A stretch of 64,000 nt of DNA from DASULK01 sp036381835 (GTDB lineage: Bacteria; Actinomycetota; Actinomycetes; Mycobacteriales; Micromonosporaceae), in assembly GCA_036381835.1 (NCBI GenBank), contig DASVCA010000109.1, positions 1 through 64,000 of the forward strand, given 5' to 3'. This document shows positions 56,176 to 64,000 of this stretch, piece by piece. Both the position numbers and the translations under genes were made by a program. The notes below the pieces were generated by a model. It made no database searches. It had not been told where the DNA came from and saw only the letters and a list, made by a program, of their open reading frames with translations. Position 1 is the first letter of the stretch. Every line of letters begins with the position of its first letter.

Positions 56176-57272
56176 GCGGTCGCTCCTGCTGTTGTCGGGG
56201 CGAGCTCGGCGACGAGGCGTTGACACAGCGCGGCAAGCGGGCCGCGGCCGGTCGCCGCCGGCGCCTCGCCGCGTTCCAACGCCCGACACAGTTCCGGCTC
56301 GGGGCGCAGGGTTCCGGCCAGCGGGAGTCCGAGCGCCTGCGCGATCTCGCCTGCGCGCAGCCGGCCGGGTGCCGGTCCGCGCACTATCACCGACAGGTCG
56401 GGGCAGTGCTGTGCGACTGCGGCGGCGACGCGGATCGCCGCCGCAGTCGCGCGCAGTTCCGCCGGTACCACGAGGAATGCCTGATCCGCGCCTTGCAGGG
56501 CGACCACGGCGGCCGGGCCGAGTTGCCGGGGCAGGTCGACCACCACAAGATCTCGGCCGCGTCGGCCGGCGTCCATGGCTGCGGCCATCGCTTCGACGGG
56601 CAGGTCGAGCAGCTCCCCGCGGTCCCAGGAGAGCACGACCAGGTCACCGCGACTGGGCAGAGCCCGGACCAGCGCGGGCGGATCCACCCGACCGTGGGTC
56701 TGGGTGAGGGCCGGCCACCGCATACCCTCGAGCTGCTCCCAGCCGAGGACCAGGTCCAGACCACCACCGAGTGGGTCCGCGTCGACCAGCAGGGTACGCA
56801 GGCCGGTGCGAGCCGCGGTCACGGCGAGCCCGCCGGCCAGCACGCTCGCGCCGGCACCACCGCGTCCGCCGATGACCGCGACGACTCGTCCCACCGCGTC
56901 GTGTGTGTTCGGAGCGGCCCCGGTGAATCGATCCACCAGCCAGGGTTCTGCTGCGGGTAGCACCGCCACGTGCTCCGCGCCGATCAGTTCGGCCAACTCC
57001 CAGCTGTCGCCTACCTCACCTGACCGGCCGACCAGTGCGACGCCGGGGCGACGAGGCAGCCTGGCACGCAGGCATGCGGCTGCCTGGTCGGTGCCGATCA
57101 TGACGACTGGTGCGGCTGCCCAGCGTGGTCGGGCCGCGGACGGATCGGGGGCGACGTCGACCTCGGTGCCGCCGGCTGCGGCTAACCGCAGCAGGTCGTC
57201 GAGCAGTTCGTCATCGGAGGTGAGTACGAGGGGCAGACGGCGACAGGCGCGCGTAGCGGTTCGGGGCGGCAT
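56172..57272 (-). CDS. ssd: Septum-site-determining-like/CpaE-type ATPase
   Basis: 366 aa: an N-terminal receiver-like region followed by a MinD/ParA-type domain with a deviant P-loop GGRGGAGASVLAGGLA near residue 136, VDADPLGGGLDLVLG and VVDLPRQLGPA. The P-loop ends in Ala-Ser where Lys-Thr is usual, as in CpaE/Ssd proteins. It heads the Tad operon and probably localises the pilus machinery; in mycobacteria Ssd affects septation. ATG 57272 with GGAG upstream. Confidence 0.87.
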   Translation of the reverse strand: MPPRTATRACRRLPLVLTSDDELLDDLLRLAAAGGTEVDVAPDPSAARPRWAAAPVVMIGTDQAAACLRARLPRRPGVALVGRSGEVGDSWELAELIGAEHVAVLPAAEPWLVDRFTGAAPNTHDAVGRVVAVIGGRGGAGASVLAGGLAVTAARTGLRTLLVDADPLGGGLDLVLGWEQLEGMRWPALTQTHGRVDPPALVRALPSRGDLVVLSWDRGELLDLPVEAMAAAMDAGRRGRDLVVVDLPRQLGPAAVVALQGADQAFLVVPAELRATAAAIRVAAAVAQHCPDLSVIVRGPAPGRLRAGEIAQALGLPLAGTLRPEPELCRALERGEAPAATGRGPLAALCQRLVAELAPTTAGATA

Positions 57273-57446
57273 CTCCGATCTCCAGCGGGACGGGGATTGG
57301 TTGTGTCCTCACCGTCGGCGCTGTCGGAACCGTTTGGGGGGTCGGCGGCTGTGGCCTGTGGATGGCGAGGAGCCCCTGTGGAGAGGCTGCCGGAGTCCGC
57401 GCGTTCTGGTACGCCACGCGGCACTGGACGGACGACCACGCAGGAT

Positions 57447-57462
57447 TGTGATGTGGATCACA
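57447..57462. promoter_or_regulatory. Perfect CRP-type site
   Basis: TGTGA-TGTGGA-TCACA matches the cAMP receptor protein consensus TGTGA-N6-TCACA exactly and lies in a longer inverted repeat (GTGATGTG/CACATCAC, 57448-57466). It is 175 bp before ssd (minus) and about 380 bp before the HAD gene (plus), so it most likely controls the ssd-tad operon. Confidence 0.75.
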
Positions 57463-57520
57463 TCACGGTTTGGCCACCATTCGACCTGGGTAGCGCGTGA
57501 AACGAATGTGGCAGGAAATG

Positions 57521-57589
57521 GGACGACCCCCGTCGGGGGGAGACGGGGGTCGTCCGGGGTTCGGCTCCGGGGGGGTCGAGCCGAAACCC
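57521..57589. terminator. Two tandem hairpins in a divergent intergenic region
   Basis: Hairpin 1: 14-bp perfect stem GGACGACCCCCGTC (57521-57534) with 57542-57555. Hairpin 2: GGGTTCGGCTC (57557-57567) with GAGCCGAAACCC (57578-57589), one bulge. Neither borders an annotated stop codon, since both flanking genes read away from here. They may end an unannotated transcript (see the small ORF at 57644) or form an RNA element. Confidence 0.6.
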
Positions 57590-57643
57590 GCCCAGCGGTC
57601 ACCGGGGGGGAATGCAACCGCCGAGGATCTGCGGGGGAGGCAT

Positions 57644-57775
57644 ATGGAACTGTGCAAACACCAGCATGCCCGAGTCTGCCTGGACACGTCGAGTGGCGTT
57701 CACCCCACCGGCCACGACACGCCGACGGATTTTCGTGAACTCCGTCACGGTGTCGATTCGGCTCGGTCAGGGTAG
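57644..57775 (+). CDS. Possible 43-aa small ORF
   Basis: ATG 57644 is preceded by GGGGGAGGCAT, a very good Shine-Dalgarno. The product starts MELCKHQHARVCLDT, with two Cys and several His, and ends at a TAG at 57775. It is in the otherwise gene-free 57273-57820 gap, downstream of two hairpins. Composition alone cannot tell whether it is translated; it could be a leader or a shadow of GC-rich sequence. Confidence 0.3.
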   Translation: MELCKHQHARVCLDTSSGVHPTGHDTPTDFRELRHGVDSARSG

Positions 57776-57841
57776 CGGAGCAACATGGCGACAGCCCCGT
57801 ACACCCCCCGACCATAACTCATGCCGCTAGACTTGCGCGTC

Positions 57842-58684
57842 GTGGGCCGCAGCGCCGCTTTCTTCGACCTGGACAAGACCGTCATCGCCAAGTCCAGCGC
57901 TTTGGCGTTCGGTCGGCCGTTCTACCGCGACGGCCTCATCACCCGCCGTGACGTCGTCAAATCCGCGTACGCCCAGTTCGTGTTCCGCCTCGGCGGCGCG
58001 GATGAGCAGCAGATGGCCCGCACTCGGGACTACCTGGCGACGCTCTGCAAAGGATGGCCGGTGGACCAGGTCCGCCAGATCGTCGCGGAAACGTTACACG
58101 AGCTGATCAATCCATACGTCTACGCCGAGGCGGCCGCGCTCATCGAGGAGCACCAGGCCGCGGGACGCGACGTGATCCTCGTATCGGCCTCGGGTGAGGA
58201 ACTGGTACGGCCGATCGGCGAGCTCCTGGGCATCACCGACGTGATCGCCACCCGGATGGCCGTCGAGGACGGCCGCTACAGCGGCGAGGTGGAGTTCTAC
58301 GCCGCCGGCCCGACCAAGGCCGAGGCCGCCCGAGCGCTGGCCGAGGAACGGGGCTACGACCTGGCCGAATGCTATGCCTACTCCGACTCGGTGAGCGACC
58401 TGCCGCTGCTCGAGTGCGTCGGGCACCCCACCGCGGTCAATCCGGACCGGGCGTTACGCAAGATCGCCGTAGAACGCGGGTGGCCGGTGCTCGAGTTCCG
58501 TCACCCGATCCCGCTGGTCCGACGGCTCCGGGAGCGGCCGGGGGTGCCGGTCGCGGCCGCGGCGATCAGCGTCGGTGTCGGCCTGGCCATCGGGATCGCC
58601 TGGTACGGACGGCATCGGCGGGCACGCAACGCGGCGACGACGGAAGCCCTGCCGGCGGGCACCACCGCCCCGAGCGAGGGCTAG
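57842..58684 (+). CDS. HAD-IB family hydrolase
   Basis: 280 aa: catalytic FFDLDKTVI (DxDxT-like) near the start, then LVSASGEELV, K in GPTKAEAARALAEE and YSDSVSDLPLLE with the metal-binding Asp, followed by a C-terminal helix (AAAISVGVGLAIGIAWYG) that likely anchors it in the membrane. SerB-like phosphatases belong here; the substrate is unknown. TAGACT is 8 nt before GTG 57842, giving a leaderless start; ATG 57821, seven codons upstream, is the alternative. Confidence 0.82.
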   Translation: MGRSAAFFDLDKTVIAKSSALAFGRPFYRDGLITRRDVVKSAYAQFVFRLGGADEQQMARTRDYLATLCKGWPVDQVRQIVAETLHELINPYVYAEAAALIEEHQAAGRDVILVSASGEELVRPIGELLGITDVIATRMAVEDGRYSGEVEFYAAGPTKAEAARALAEERGYDLAECYAYSDSVSDLPLLECVGHPTAVNPDRALRKIAVERGWPVLEFRHPIPLVRRLRERPGVPVAAAAISVGVGLAIGIAWYGRHRRARNAATTEALPAGTTAPSEG

Positions 58685-58690
58685 GTCGGG

Positions 58691-59431
58691 TCAGCCGGCT
58701 GCGAGAACGTCATCCCCGATCGCCACGAGCTGCCCGGCACCGATCTCCACGGCCGTCAGATAGTGACGGAGCCAAGCGCGGATGCCGTCTCGGGTGCCCG
58801 TCGCGAAAGCCCCGGCCGAGCCCACATATTCCGGCTCCCGCTCGTGATGCCCGACCTCGACGGCGACCAGGCCACGCGGATCCACCCCGGTGGCGAGAAG
58901 GGTGAGCCGCGCGGCGGCCCGGGCGACGACGCCGGAAGGGCCTGGGAACGGACGGAGCGCGAGCAACTCGCCGTGCACCACCGCCGCGAGCAACAGGGGT
59001 GTTTTGGTGCCGGTGGCGAGCACCGAGAACATCGTGTCCAGACGTGCCGCGACGAGCGGATCGGCCACCGGTCGGCCGAGGGCTTCCGGATCGGTCACCC
59101 CGCGCGCGGCGAGGACGTGCACCTTCGCGAGCACCTGACGGGGTGCCTTCAGCCATAGATCGACCAGGCCGGGGATCGCCTCCGCCACCCGCAACGCGCC
59201 CTGCAGCACCGGATCGGTGACCGTTCCGGCGCGTACCGCCTCCAGATCGTGCCCGGAGCCTTCCAGTGCGGCGCTGGCCACCGCGGATCGCAGGCCGACC
59301 TCGGCGGCGACCCGCCCACCGTGTCGGCGCAGCGCGCGGTGCCGCAGCGCATCGTCGATCCGGTCCCGGGCACGCTGCAGCGCAGGTGCCACGTCGGTCA
59401 ACGCAAGCAGCGGGGCGAGCGGATCGGTCAC
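58691..59431 (-). CDS. Fic-fold protein with degenerate active site
   Basis: 246-aa helical protein of the actinobacterial group often named oxidoreductase. It has ASAALEGSGHDLEAV near residue 55, like the Fic S-x-x-IEGN-x-x-T-L-x-x-V segment, and LRPFPGPSGVVARAAARL near residue 172, in the place of the Fic motif HPFxDGNGRxxR. The His is Arg and the GNGR is not kept, so AMP transfer seems unlikely. GTG 59431 has TACCGT 6 nt upstream and no Shine-Dalgarno. Confidence 0.65.
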   Translation of the reverse strand: MTDPLAPLLALTDVAPALQRARDRIDDALRHRALRRHGGRVAAEVGLRSAVASAALEGSGHDLEAVRAGTVTDPVLQGALRVAEAIPGLVDLWLKAPRQVLAKVHVLAARGVTDPEALGRPVADPLVAARLDTMFSVLATGTKTPLLLAAVVHGELLALRPFPGPSGVVARAAARLTLLATGVDPRGLVAVEVGHHEREPEYVGSAGAFATGTRDGIRAWLRHYLTAVEIGAGQLVAIGDDVLAAG

Positions 59432-59616
59432 CCTGCCACGGTAGCCGCCCAGGCGCCGGCCCGACCGGAGGGCGGATGAGCCGTGACATGCGGCTCGATC
59501 GCCCGCCCTACCCGGCACCCCGTACCGGCCAGCGCGCCGTACGAACCACTCGGCGCGCCCGCCGTCGCATCGGTCTTGGCGACCTCGCTTCGACCATGGT
59601 GGCGCGGCTAGCCTGC

Positions 59617-59632
59617 TGTGGGACGGACCACA
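59617..59632. promoter_or_regulatory. CRP-like site upstream of acs
   Basis: TGTGG-GACGGA-CCACA is an inverted repeat of the CRP geometry (5-N6-5) with one changed base per arm, 41 bp before the acs start. Acetyl-CoA synthetase genes are known CRP targets in other actinobacteria, so the match is plausible though imperfect. Confidence 0.5.
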
Positions 59633-59672
59633 TATTTGCATCGTTGGTACGCGACAAGGAGCGAGGGAAGGC

Positions 59673-61637
59673 ATGAGCGAGACCTTGGAAAACCTGTTGC
59701 AGGAGACGCGACAGTTTCCGCCCCCGGCCGCACTCGCCGCTTCCGCCAATGTCACCGCCGAGGCCTACCAGGAGGCCAGCGCGGACCGGCTGGCTTTCTG
59801 GGAGCGGCAGGCTCGCCGCTTGGAGTGGGCAAAGGAATGGGACCGAGCCCTCGACTGGTCCAATCCTCCCTTCGCCCGCTGGTTCGTCGGCGGCCAACTG
59901 AACGTGGCGTACAACTGCCTGGACCGGCACATCGCCGCCGGGCTCGGCGACAAGACGGCGATCCACTGGGAAGGCGAGCCCGGGGACAGTCGGACGATCA
60001 CCTACGCCGAGCTGCACCGGATGACCTGTCAGGCGGCGAACACCCTGACCGAGCTGGGCGTCACCGCCGGCGACCGGGTCGCGATCTACCTGCCGATGAT
60101 TCCGGAGGCCGTGGTCGCGATGCTCGCCTGCGCCCGGATCGGCGCCACGCACAGCGTGGTGTTCGGCGGCTTCTCCGTCGACGCGCTCACCAACCGGATC
60201 CAGGATGCCAGCGCGAAGGTGGTCATCACCGCCGACGGCGGCTACCGACGGGGCAAGCCGAACGCCTTGAAGCCGACGGTGGACGAGGCGGTCAGCCGGT
60301 GCCCCAGCGTGGAGCACGTCCTGGTCGTGCGCCGTACCGGCCAAGAGGTGGCCTGGACCGACAAGGACCTGTGGTGGCATGAGACCGTGGAGCGGGCGAG
60401 CGAGCAGCACGAGGCACAGCCGTTCGACGCCGAGCACCCGCTGTTCATCCTGTACACCAGCGGCACGACCGCGAAGCCGAAGGGCATCCTGCACACCAGC
60501 GGCGGCTACCTGACCCAGACGTCCTACACCACGTGGGCGGTCTTCGACCTCAAGCCGGAGACCGACGTCTACTGGTGTACGGCGGACATCGGCTGGGTGA
60601 CCGGGCACAGCTACATCGTCTACGGGCCGCTGTCCAACGGTGCCACGCAGGTGATGTACGAGGGTACGCCGGACACCCCGCACCGGGGCCGGCTGTGGGA
60701 GATAGTCGACAAGTACCGGGTGACCATCCTCTACACCGCGCCCACGCTGATCCGCACCTTGATGAAGTGGGGCGACGACATCCCCGCGCAGCACGACCTG
60801 TCGTCGTTGCGTCTGCTCGGCAGCGTCGGCGAGCCGATCAACCCCGAGGCGTGGATGTGGTACCGCAAACACATCGGACACGAGCGGTGTCCCGTGGTGG
60901 ACACCTGGTGGCAGACCGAAACCGGCTCGATCATGATCTCGCCGTTGCCCGGGGTGACCGCGACCAAGCCGGGTAGCGCGATGACGCCGCTGCCGGGCAT
61001 CAGCGCCGAAGTGGTGGACGACGAGGGCAACCCGGTGCCGAACGGCGGCGGCGGCTTCCTGGTGCTGACCGAGCCGTGGCCGTCGATGCTGCGTACCGTG
61101 TGGGGCGACGACCAGCGGTACATCGACACGTACTGGTCCCGGTTCCCCGGCCGCTACTTCGCCGGGGACGGTGCGAAGAAGGATGCCGACGGGCACATCT
61201 GGCTGCTCGGTCGCGTCGACGACGTGATGCTGGTGTCCGGTCACAACATCTCGACCACGGAGGTCGAGTCGGCGCTGGTGTCCCACCCCGCGGTGGCGGA
61301 GGCGGCGGTGGTCGGCGCGACCGATCCGACCACCGGGCAGGCGATCGTGGCGTTCACCATCCCCCGTGGACACATCGACACCTCGGGCACGAACGGCGAG
61401 GCGCTCATCGCCGAGTTGCGCGAGCATGTCGCGAAGACGCTCGGACCGATCGCCAAGCCGCGTCAGATCATGCTGGTGCCGGAGTTGCCGAAGACCCGCT
61501 CCGGCAAGATCATGCGTCGGCTGCTGCGCGACGTGGCGGAGAACCGGGCGCTCGGCGACGTCACGACCCTGCAGGATTCCACGGTCATGGATCTGATCGC
61601 CGCGGGTATGCGTACCGTTAAATCCGACGAGGACTGA
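59673..61637 (+). CDS. acs: Acetyl-CoA synthetase
   Basis: 654-aa AMP-forming ligase turning acetate, ATP and CoA into acetyl-CoA. Signatures are N-terminal [24 protein letters not shown]-loop [11 protein letters not shown] near residue 260, WWQTETGS, and the C-terminal [15 protein letters not shown], whose Lys (about residue 612) is the acetylation site in the family. GAGGGAAGG precedes ATG 59673. A strong terminator follows, and a CRP-like site precedes it. Confidence 0.95.
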   Translation: MSETLENLLQETRQFPPPAALAASANVTAEAYQEASADRLAFWERQARRLEWAKEWDRALDWSNPPFARWFVGGQLNVAYNCLDRHIAAGLGDKTAIHWEGEPGDSRTITYAELHRMTCQAANTLTELGVTAGDRVAIYLPMIPEAVVAMLACARIGATHSVVFGGFSVDALTNRIQDASAKVVITADGGYRRGKPNALKPTVDEAVSRCPSVEHVLVVRRTGQEVAWTDKDLWWHETVERASEQHEAQPFDAEHPLFILYTSGTTAKPKGILHTSGGYLTQTSYTTWAVFDLKPETDVYWCTADIGWVTGHSYIVYGPLSNGATQVMYEGTPDTPHRGRLWEIVDKYRVTILYTAPTLIRTLMKWGDDIPAQHDLSSLRLLGSVGEPINPEAWMWYRKHIGHERCPVVDTWWQTETGSIMISPLPGVTATKPGSAMTPLPGISAEVVDDEGNPVPNGGGGFLVLTEPWPSMLRTVWGDDQRYIDTYWSRFPGRYFAGDGAKKDADGHIWLLGRVDDVMLVSGHNISTTEVESALVSHPAVAEAAVVGATDPTTGQAIVAFTIPRGHIDTSGTNGEALIAELREHVAKTLGPIAKPRQIMLVPELPKTRSGKIMRRLLRDVAENRALGDVTTLQDSTVMDLIAAGMRTVKSDED

Positions 61638-61645
61638 CAAAATAA

Positions 61646-61685
61646 CCTCAAGGGGCGGGTTGCGTTAGCAATCCGCCCCTTGAGG
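61646..61685. terminator. acs terminator
   Basis: An 18-bp stem with a single G-T wobble: CCTCAAGGGGCGGGTTGC (61646-61663), loop GTTA, complement at 61668-61685. It starts 9 bp beyond the acs stop codon. A smaller dyad GCCGATTGCGAAATCGGC follows at about 61693. Confidence 0.85.
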
Positions 61686-61875
61686 CATCACGGACGCCGA
61701 TTGCGAAATCGGCATCGTCACCCGGGACAGCGTACGAAATCAGCAAAGATTGCGGCCAAACCCTTGCTGCAGGCAACTGCCTCAATTAGTTTGCGACGAC
61801 AGTGGACCTTGGCCTCCGTACGTCGGTTGCGTAGGAGGTCCCTCCGCTCTTCCAACCCCCAACGAATGGAGCGGC

Positions 61876-64000
61876 ATGAAACACGCCATCCACCAAAGCC
61901 GGTCGCGACGACGACTGCTCGTCGCGTTGCCGGCGCTCGCGCTCGGGGCCACGACACTGACCGTGACCGGCACGCCGAGCGCTCAGGAAGCGTCTGCGGC
62001 CCCCGCTGTCATCGGGGCCGACGAGTACTACATCAACTACGCCGAGCCGCGGGTCCAGCCCGACTCGAACGGCCCGGAGGTGAAGGGCAAGGACGGCATA
62101 TACCGTCCCGCCCTGGACCGGGCGCGCGCCTTCGACCGTAAGCATTCGCAGGGCAACCCGGTGACCGCGCGGCAGCTCGCCAAGCTCGAAGCGAAGGCGA
62201 TCAAGACCGGCAAGAATCCCCGGCAGATCAAGCAGGCGCCGCAGACCCAGGTGGCCAAGCTGCTGACCATCCTGGTCGAGTTCAACGACAACGCCAATGA
62301 CGACTTCACCGGCGTCATGGTGCCGAAGACCGTGTTCGGCGACCGCACCTGCGTGCCCGGCACCGTCCAGAACGGTCCGCTGCACAACAACCTGCCGAAC
62401 CCGGCGGATCTGCCACACGAGGACAACAACTCGATGTGGGTGCCGGACTTCTCGCCGGAGCACTACAACAAGATGCTCTACAGCGAGGAGGGCATCACCG
62501 AACGGGTGCGTACCGACCTGACCGGCCCGGACGGGAAGCCCGGCTTCGACATCTCCGGTCTGACCATGCGGAACATGTACCTGGAGATGTCCAAGGGCGC
62601 ATACACCGTGGACGGCGAGGCGACCCCGTGGGTGAAGGTGCCACACTCCGAGGCCTGGTACGGCGCCAGCCGCTGCTTCCGTGACGAGGACGGCAACTGG
62701 GTCGCGCCCGCGATGCAGGCGATGAACGGTCACCCGGACAACCCGCTCGGCCCAGCGCAGATGGCCGTCGACGCGGTGAACACGCTGGCGCAGCTGCGTC
62801 CCGACTTCCCGTGGCACGAGTACGACATCGAAGATCAGGGCGACCGCGACGGTGACGGGAACTTCTTCGAGCCGGACGGCGTGATCGACCACCTGGTGTT
62901 GGTGCACGCTGGCGCGGACAAGTCAGGCGGCGGCGGCGACGAGGGCGTCTACGCGATCTGGGCGCACTCGTCGGCGATCGCGGCCGGCTACACCATTCCC
63001 GGCACCGAGATCAAGGTTTCGAACTACATCGTGCAGCCGGAGGACTCCGGCGTCGGCGTCTTCGCTCACGAGTACGGTCACGACCTGGGGCTGCCGGACC
63101 TGTACGACACCTCGGGTGCCCCGGGCTCGGACTCGGACGTCGACTTCTGGGATCTGATGGCGTCGGGTTCGCACTCCGGGCCGATCTTCCAGGCGATCCC
63201 GACCCACATGGGAATCTGGGACAAGTGGGTGCTCGGCTGGGCCGACCCGTTGGTGCTGAACCCGGGCGACGACCCACGGGCCGTCCAGCTGGGGCAGACC
63301 TCGCGGACTCCGGTCGGCACCAAGGACGGCATCCGCATCAACCTGCCGGACAAAGTGCTCCACCTGGCTGACCCGCACAGCGGGGAGAACATGTGGTACA
63401 CCGGCGCCGACCAGGACTGGGGCGACATCAAGCTGACCCGGGAGCTCCAGGTGCCGGCGGCGTCCGACGCCCGGTTCTGGATGTGGAACAACTACGTCAT
63501 CGAGGCGGACTGGGACTTCGGCTTCGTCGAGGTGTCCACCGACGGCGGCAGCACCTGGTCCGAGCTCAAGGTGTACGACGAGGCCGGCAACCTGGTCTCC
63601 ACCGACGACAGCTACTCCGACCCGAACGGTCGGATGGCCGACTACGGCGGCAAGAAGTACGGCCTCAGCGGCGACACCCACGGCTGGCGCCACGACTACG
63701 TCGACCTCACCCCGTACGCGGGCAGCACGGTCAAGCTGCGGCTGCGGTACGCGACCGACGCCGCGTACCTGGACCGGGGCTGGTTCGCGGACGACTTCGC
63801 GCTCACCGTGGACGGCGCGACCGTCTGGAGCGACGACGTGGAGAGCGGCGCGAACGGTTGGACGGCCACGGGCGGCACCTGGACCGACACCACCGGTCCG
63901 GGCTGGCGCATCGACCCCGGCACGTCTGTCCGGGCGCACTACTACCTGGTCGAGTGGCGTAACTTCGACGGCTTCGACGAGGGCCTGCGGTACGCCTACG
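61876..64000 (+). CDS. Secreted M6-family (immune inhibitor A) metalloprotease, partial
   Basis: The frame starts at ATG 61876 (GGAGC upstream) and stays open to the window end, over 708 residues. It has a signal peptide (basic RSRRR, hydrophobic LLVALPALALGATTL, small residues APSAQ-like), then a prodomain, and zinc motif FAHEYGHDLGLPDLYD near residue 397 with Met-turn-like WDLMASGSH. A later VSTDGGSTWSELKVY block is the beta-sandwich common to immune inhibitor A. Secreted, degrades proteins; the substrate is unknown. The 3' end lies outside. Confidence 0.9.
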   Translation, partial: MKHAIHQSRSRRRLLVALPALALGATTLTVTGTPSAQEASAAPAVIGADEYYINYAEPRVQPDSNGPEVKGKDGIYRPALDRARAFDRKHSQGNPVTARQLAKLEAKAIKTGKNPRQIKQAPQTQVAKLLTILVEFNDNANDDFTGVMVPKTVFGDRTCVPGTVQNGPLHNNLPNPADLPHEDNNSMWVPDFSPEHYNKMLYSEEGITERVRTDLTGPDGKPGFDISGLTMRNMYLEMSKGAYTVDGEATPWVKVPHSEAWYGASRCFRDEDGNWVAPAMQAMNGHPDNPLGPAQMAVDAVNTLAQLRPDFPWHEYDIEDQGDRDGDGNFFEPDGVIDHLVLVHAGADKSGGGGDEGVYAIWAHSSAIAAGYTIPGTEIKVSNYIVQPEDSGVGVFAHEYGHDLGLPDLYDTSGAPGSDSDVDFWDLMASGSHSGPIFQAIPTHMGIWDKWVLGWADPLVLNPGDDPRAVQLGQTSRTPVGTKDGIRINLPDKVLHLADPHSGENMWYTGADQDWGDIKLTRELQVPAASDARFWMWNNYVIEADWDFGFVEVSTDGGSTWSELKVYDEAGNLVSTDDSYSDPNGRMADYGGKKYGLSGDTHGWRHDYVDLTPYAGSTVKLRLRYATDAAYLDRGWFADDFALTVDGATVWSDDVESGANGWTATGGTWTDTTGPGWRIDPGTSVRAHYYLVEWRNFDGFDEGLRYAY

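Noticed and set aside
59508..61640. A 710-codon minus-strand frame opposite acs
   Set aside because: All conserved synthetase motifs are on the plus strand.
61830..61845. GGAGG-TC-CCTCC palindrome before the M6 protease gene as a translation control hairpin
   Set aside because: The loop is too short to form and the site is 31 nt from the start codon, beyond normal ribosome-binding distance.

Overview
The window is a GC-rich stretch with many GTG starts and short −10 boxes placed directly before start codons. Its gene set (SepH, Ssd plus a Tad pilus cluster, a DUF2530 protein, a DUF3027 protein, an F420-type PPOX protein, Ku with a Lys-rich tail, futalosine-pathway menaquinone genes, a fused MFS/thymidylate kinase) points to a filamentous actinomycete, most likely of the Micromonospora/Salinispora group. 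The genus is inference. No CRISPR array, rRNA, origin or intact insertion sequence was seen.

Positions 1-17600 are mostly core metabolism: pdxH, a type-2 citrate synthase, serC, sepH, an aldo-keto reductase, a frameshifted thpR, a MarR/MFS efflux operon with a clear tandem operator, an NCS2 purine permease with a strong hairpin terminator, DUF2530 and DUF3027 proteins, an MFS protein, mqnB and mqnD, a long cold-shock protein and a large XPB-N/WYL-like protein. Positions 17870-22540 form a DNA-repair neighbourhood: an XPB helicase converges on a split NHEJ set (LigD-type polymerase and ligase as separate overlapping genes), and Ku diverges from the ligase. A 22-bp near-perfect palindrome lies between the helicase and the polymerase. 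Positions 22547-29222 hold a PPOX protein, a SCO6745-like protein, a small heptose-type glycosylation cluster (HldE, a GT2, a GT9 coupled to an HSP20 chaperone) and a PP2C-like phosphatase.

Positions 29325-31203 are a decayed integrative element at a tRNA-Thr(CGT) gene. A 42-bp copy of the tRNA 3' end lies 1.8 kb away. Between the two copies are a truncated regulator, a dienelactone-hydrolase-like gene, a C-terminal gene remnant and a frameshifted tyrosine integrase that still shows its catalytic residues.

From 31371 to the end the window follows a conserved actinobacterial order on the minus strand: RicT/PSP1, a YbaB/type-VII-like trio, holB, MFS-tmk, topA, an unknown protein carrying a QLSLF clamp-binding-like motif, a lipoprotein, the H+-pyrophosphatase hppA, an anti-sigma/anti-anti-sigma pair, then the Tad/Flp cluster headed by ssd. 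On the plus strand are a metallophosphoesterase, a PLP-dependent deaminase/aldolase-like protein, a lactone oxidase (divergent from a TetR gene, with an operator between them), a DUF1998-type helicase, a HAD-IB hydrolase, acetyl-CoA synthetase and a partial secreted M6 protease cut by the window end. The region between ssd and the HAD gene is unusually rich: a perfect CRP-type site, two strong hairpins and a small ORF.
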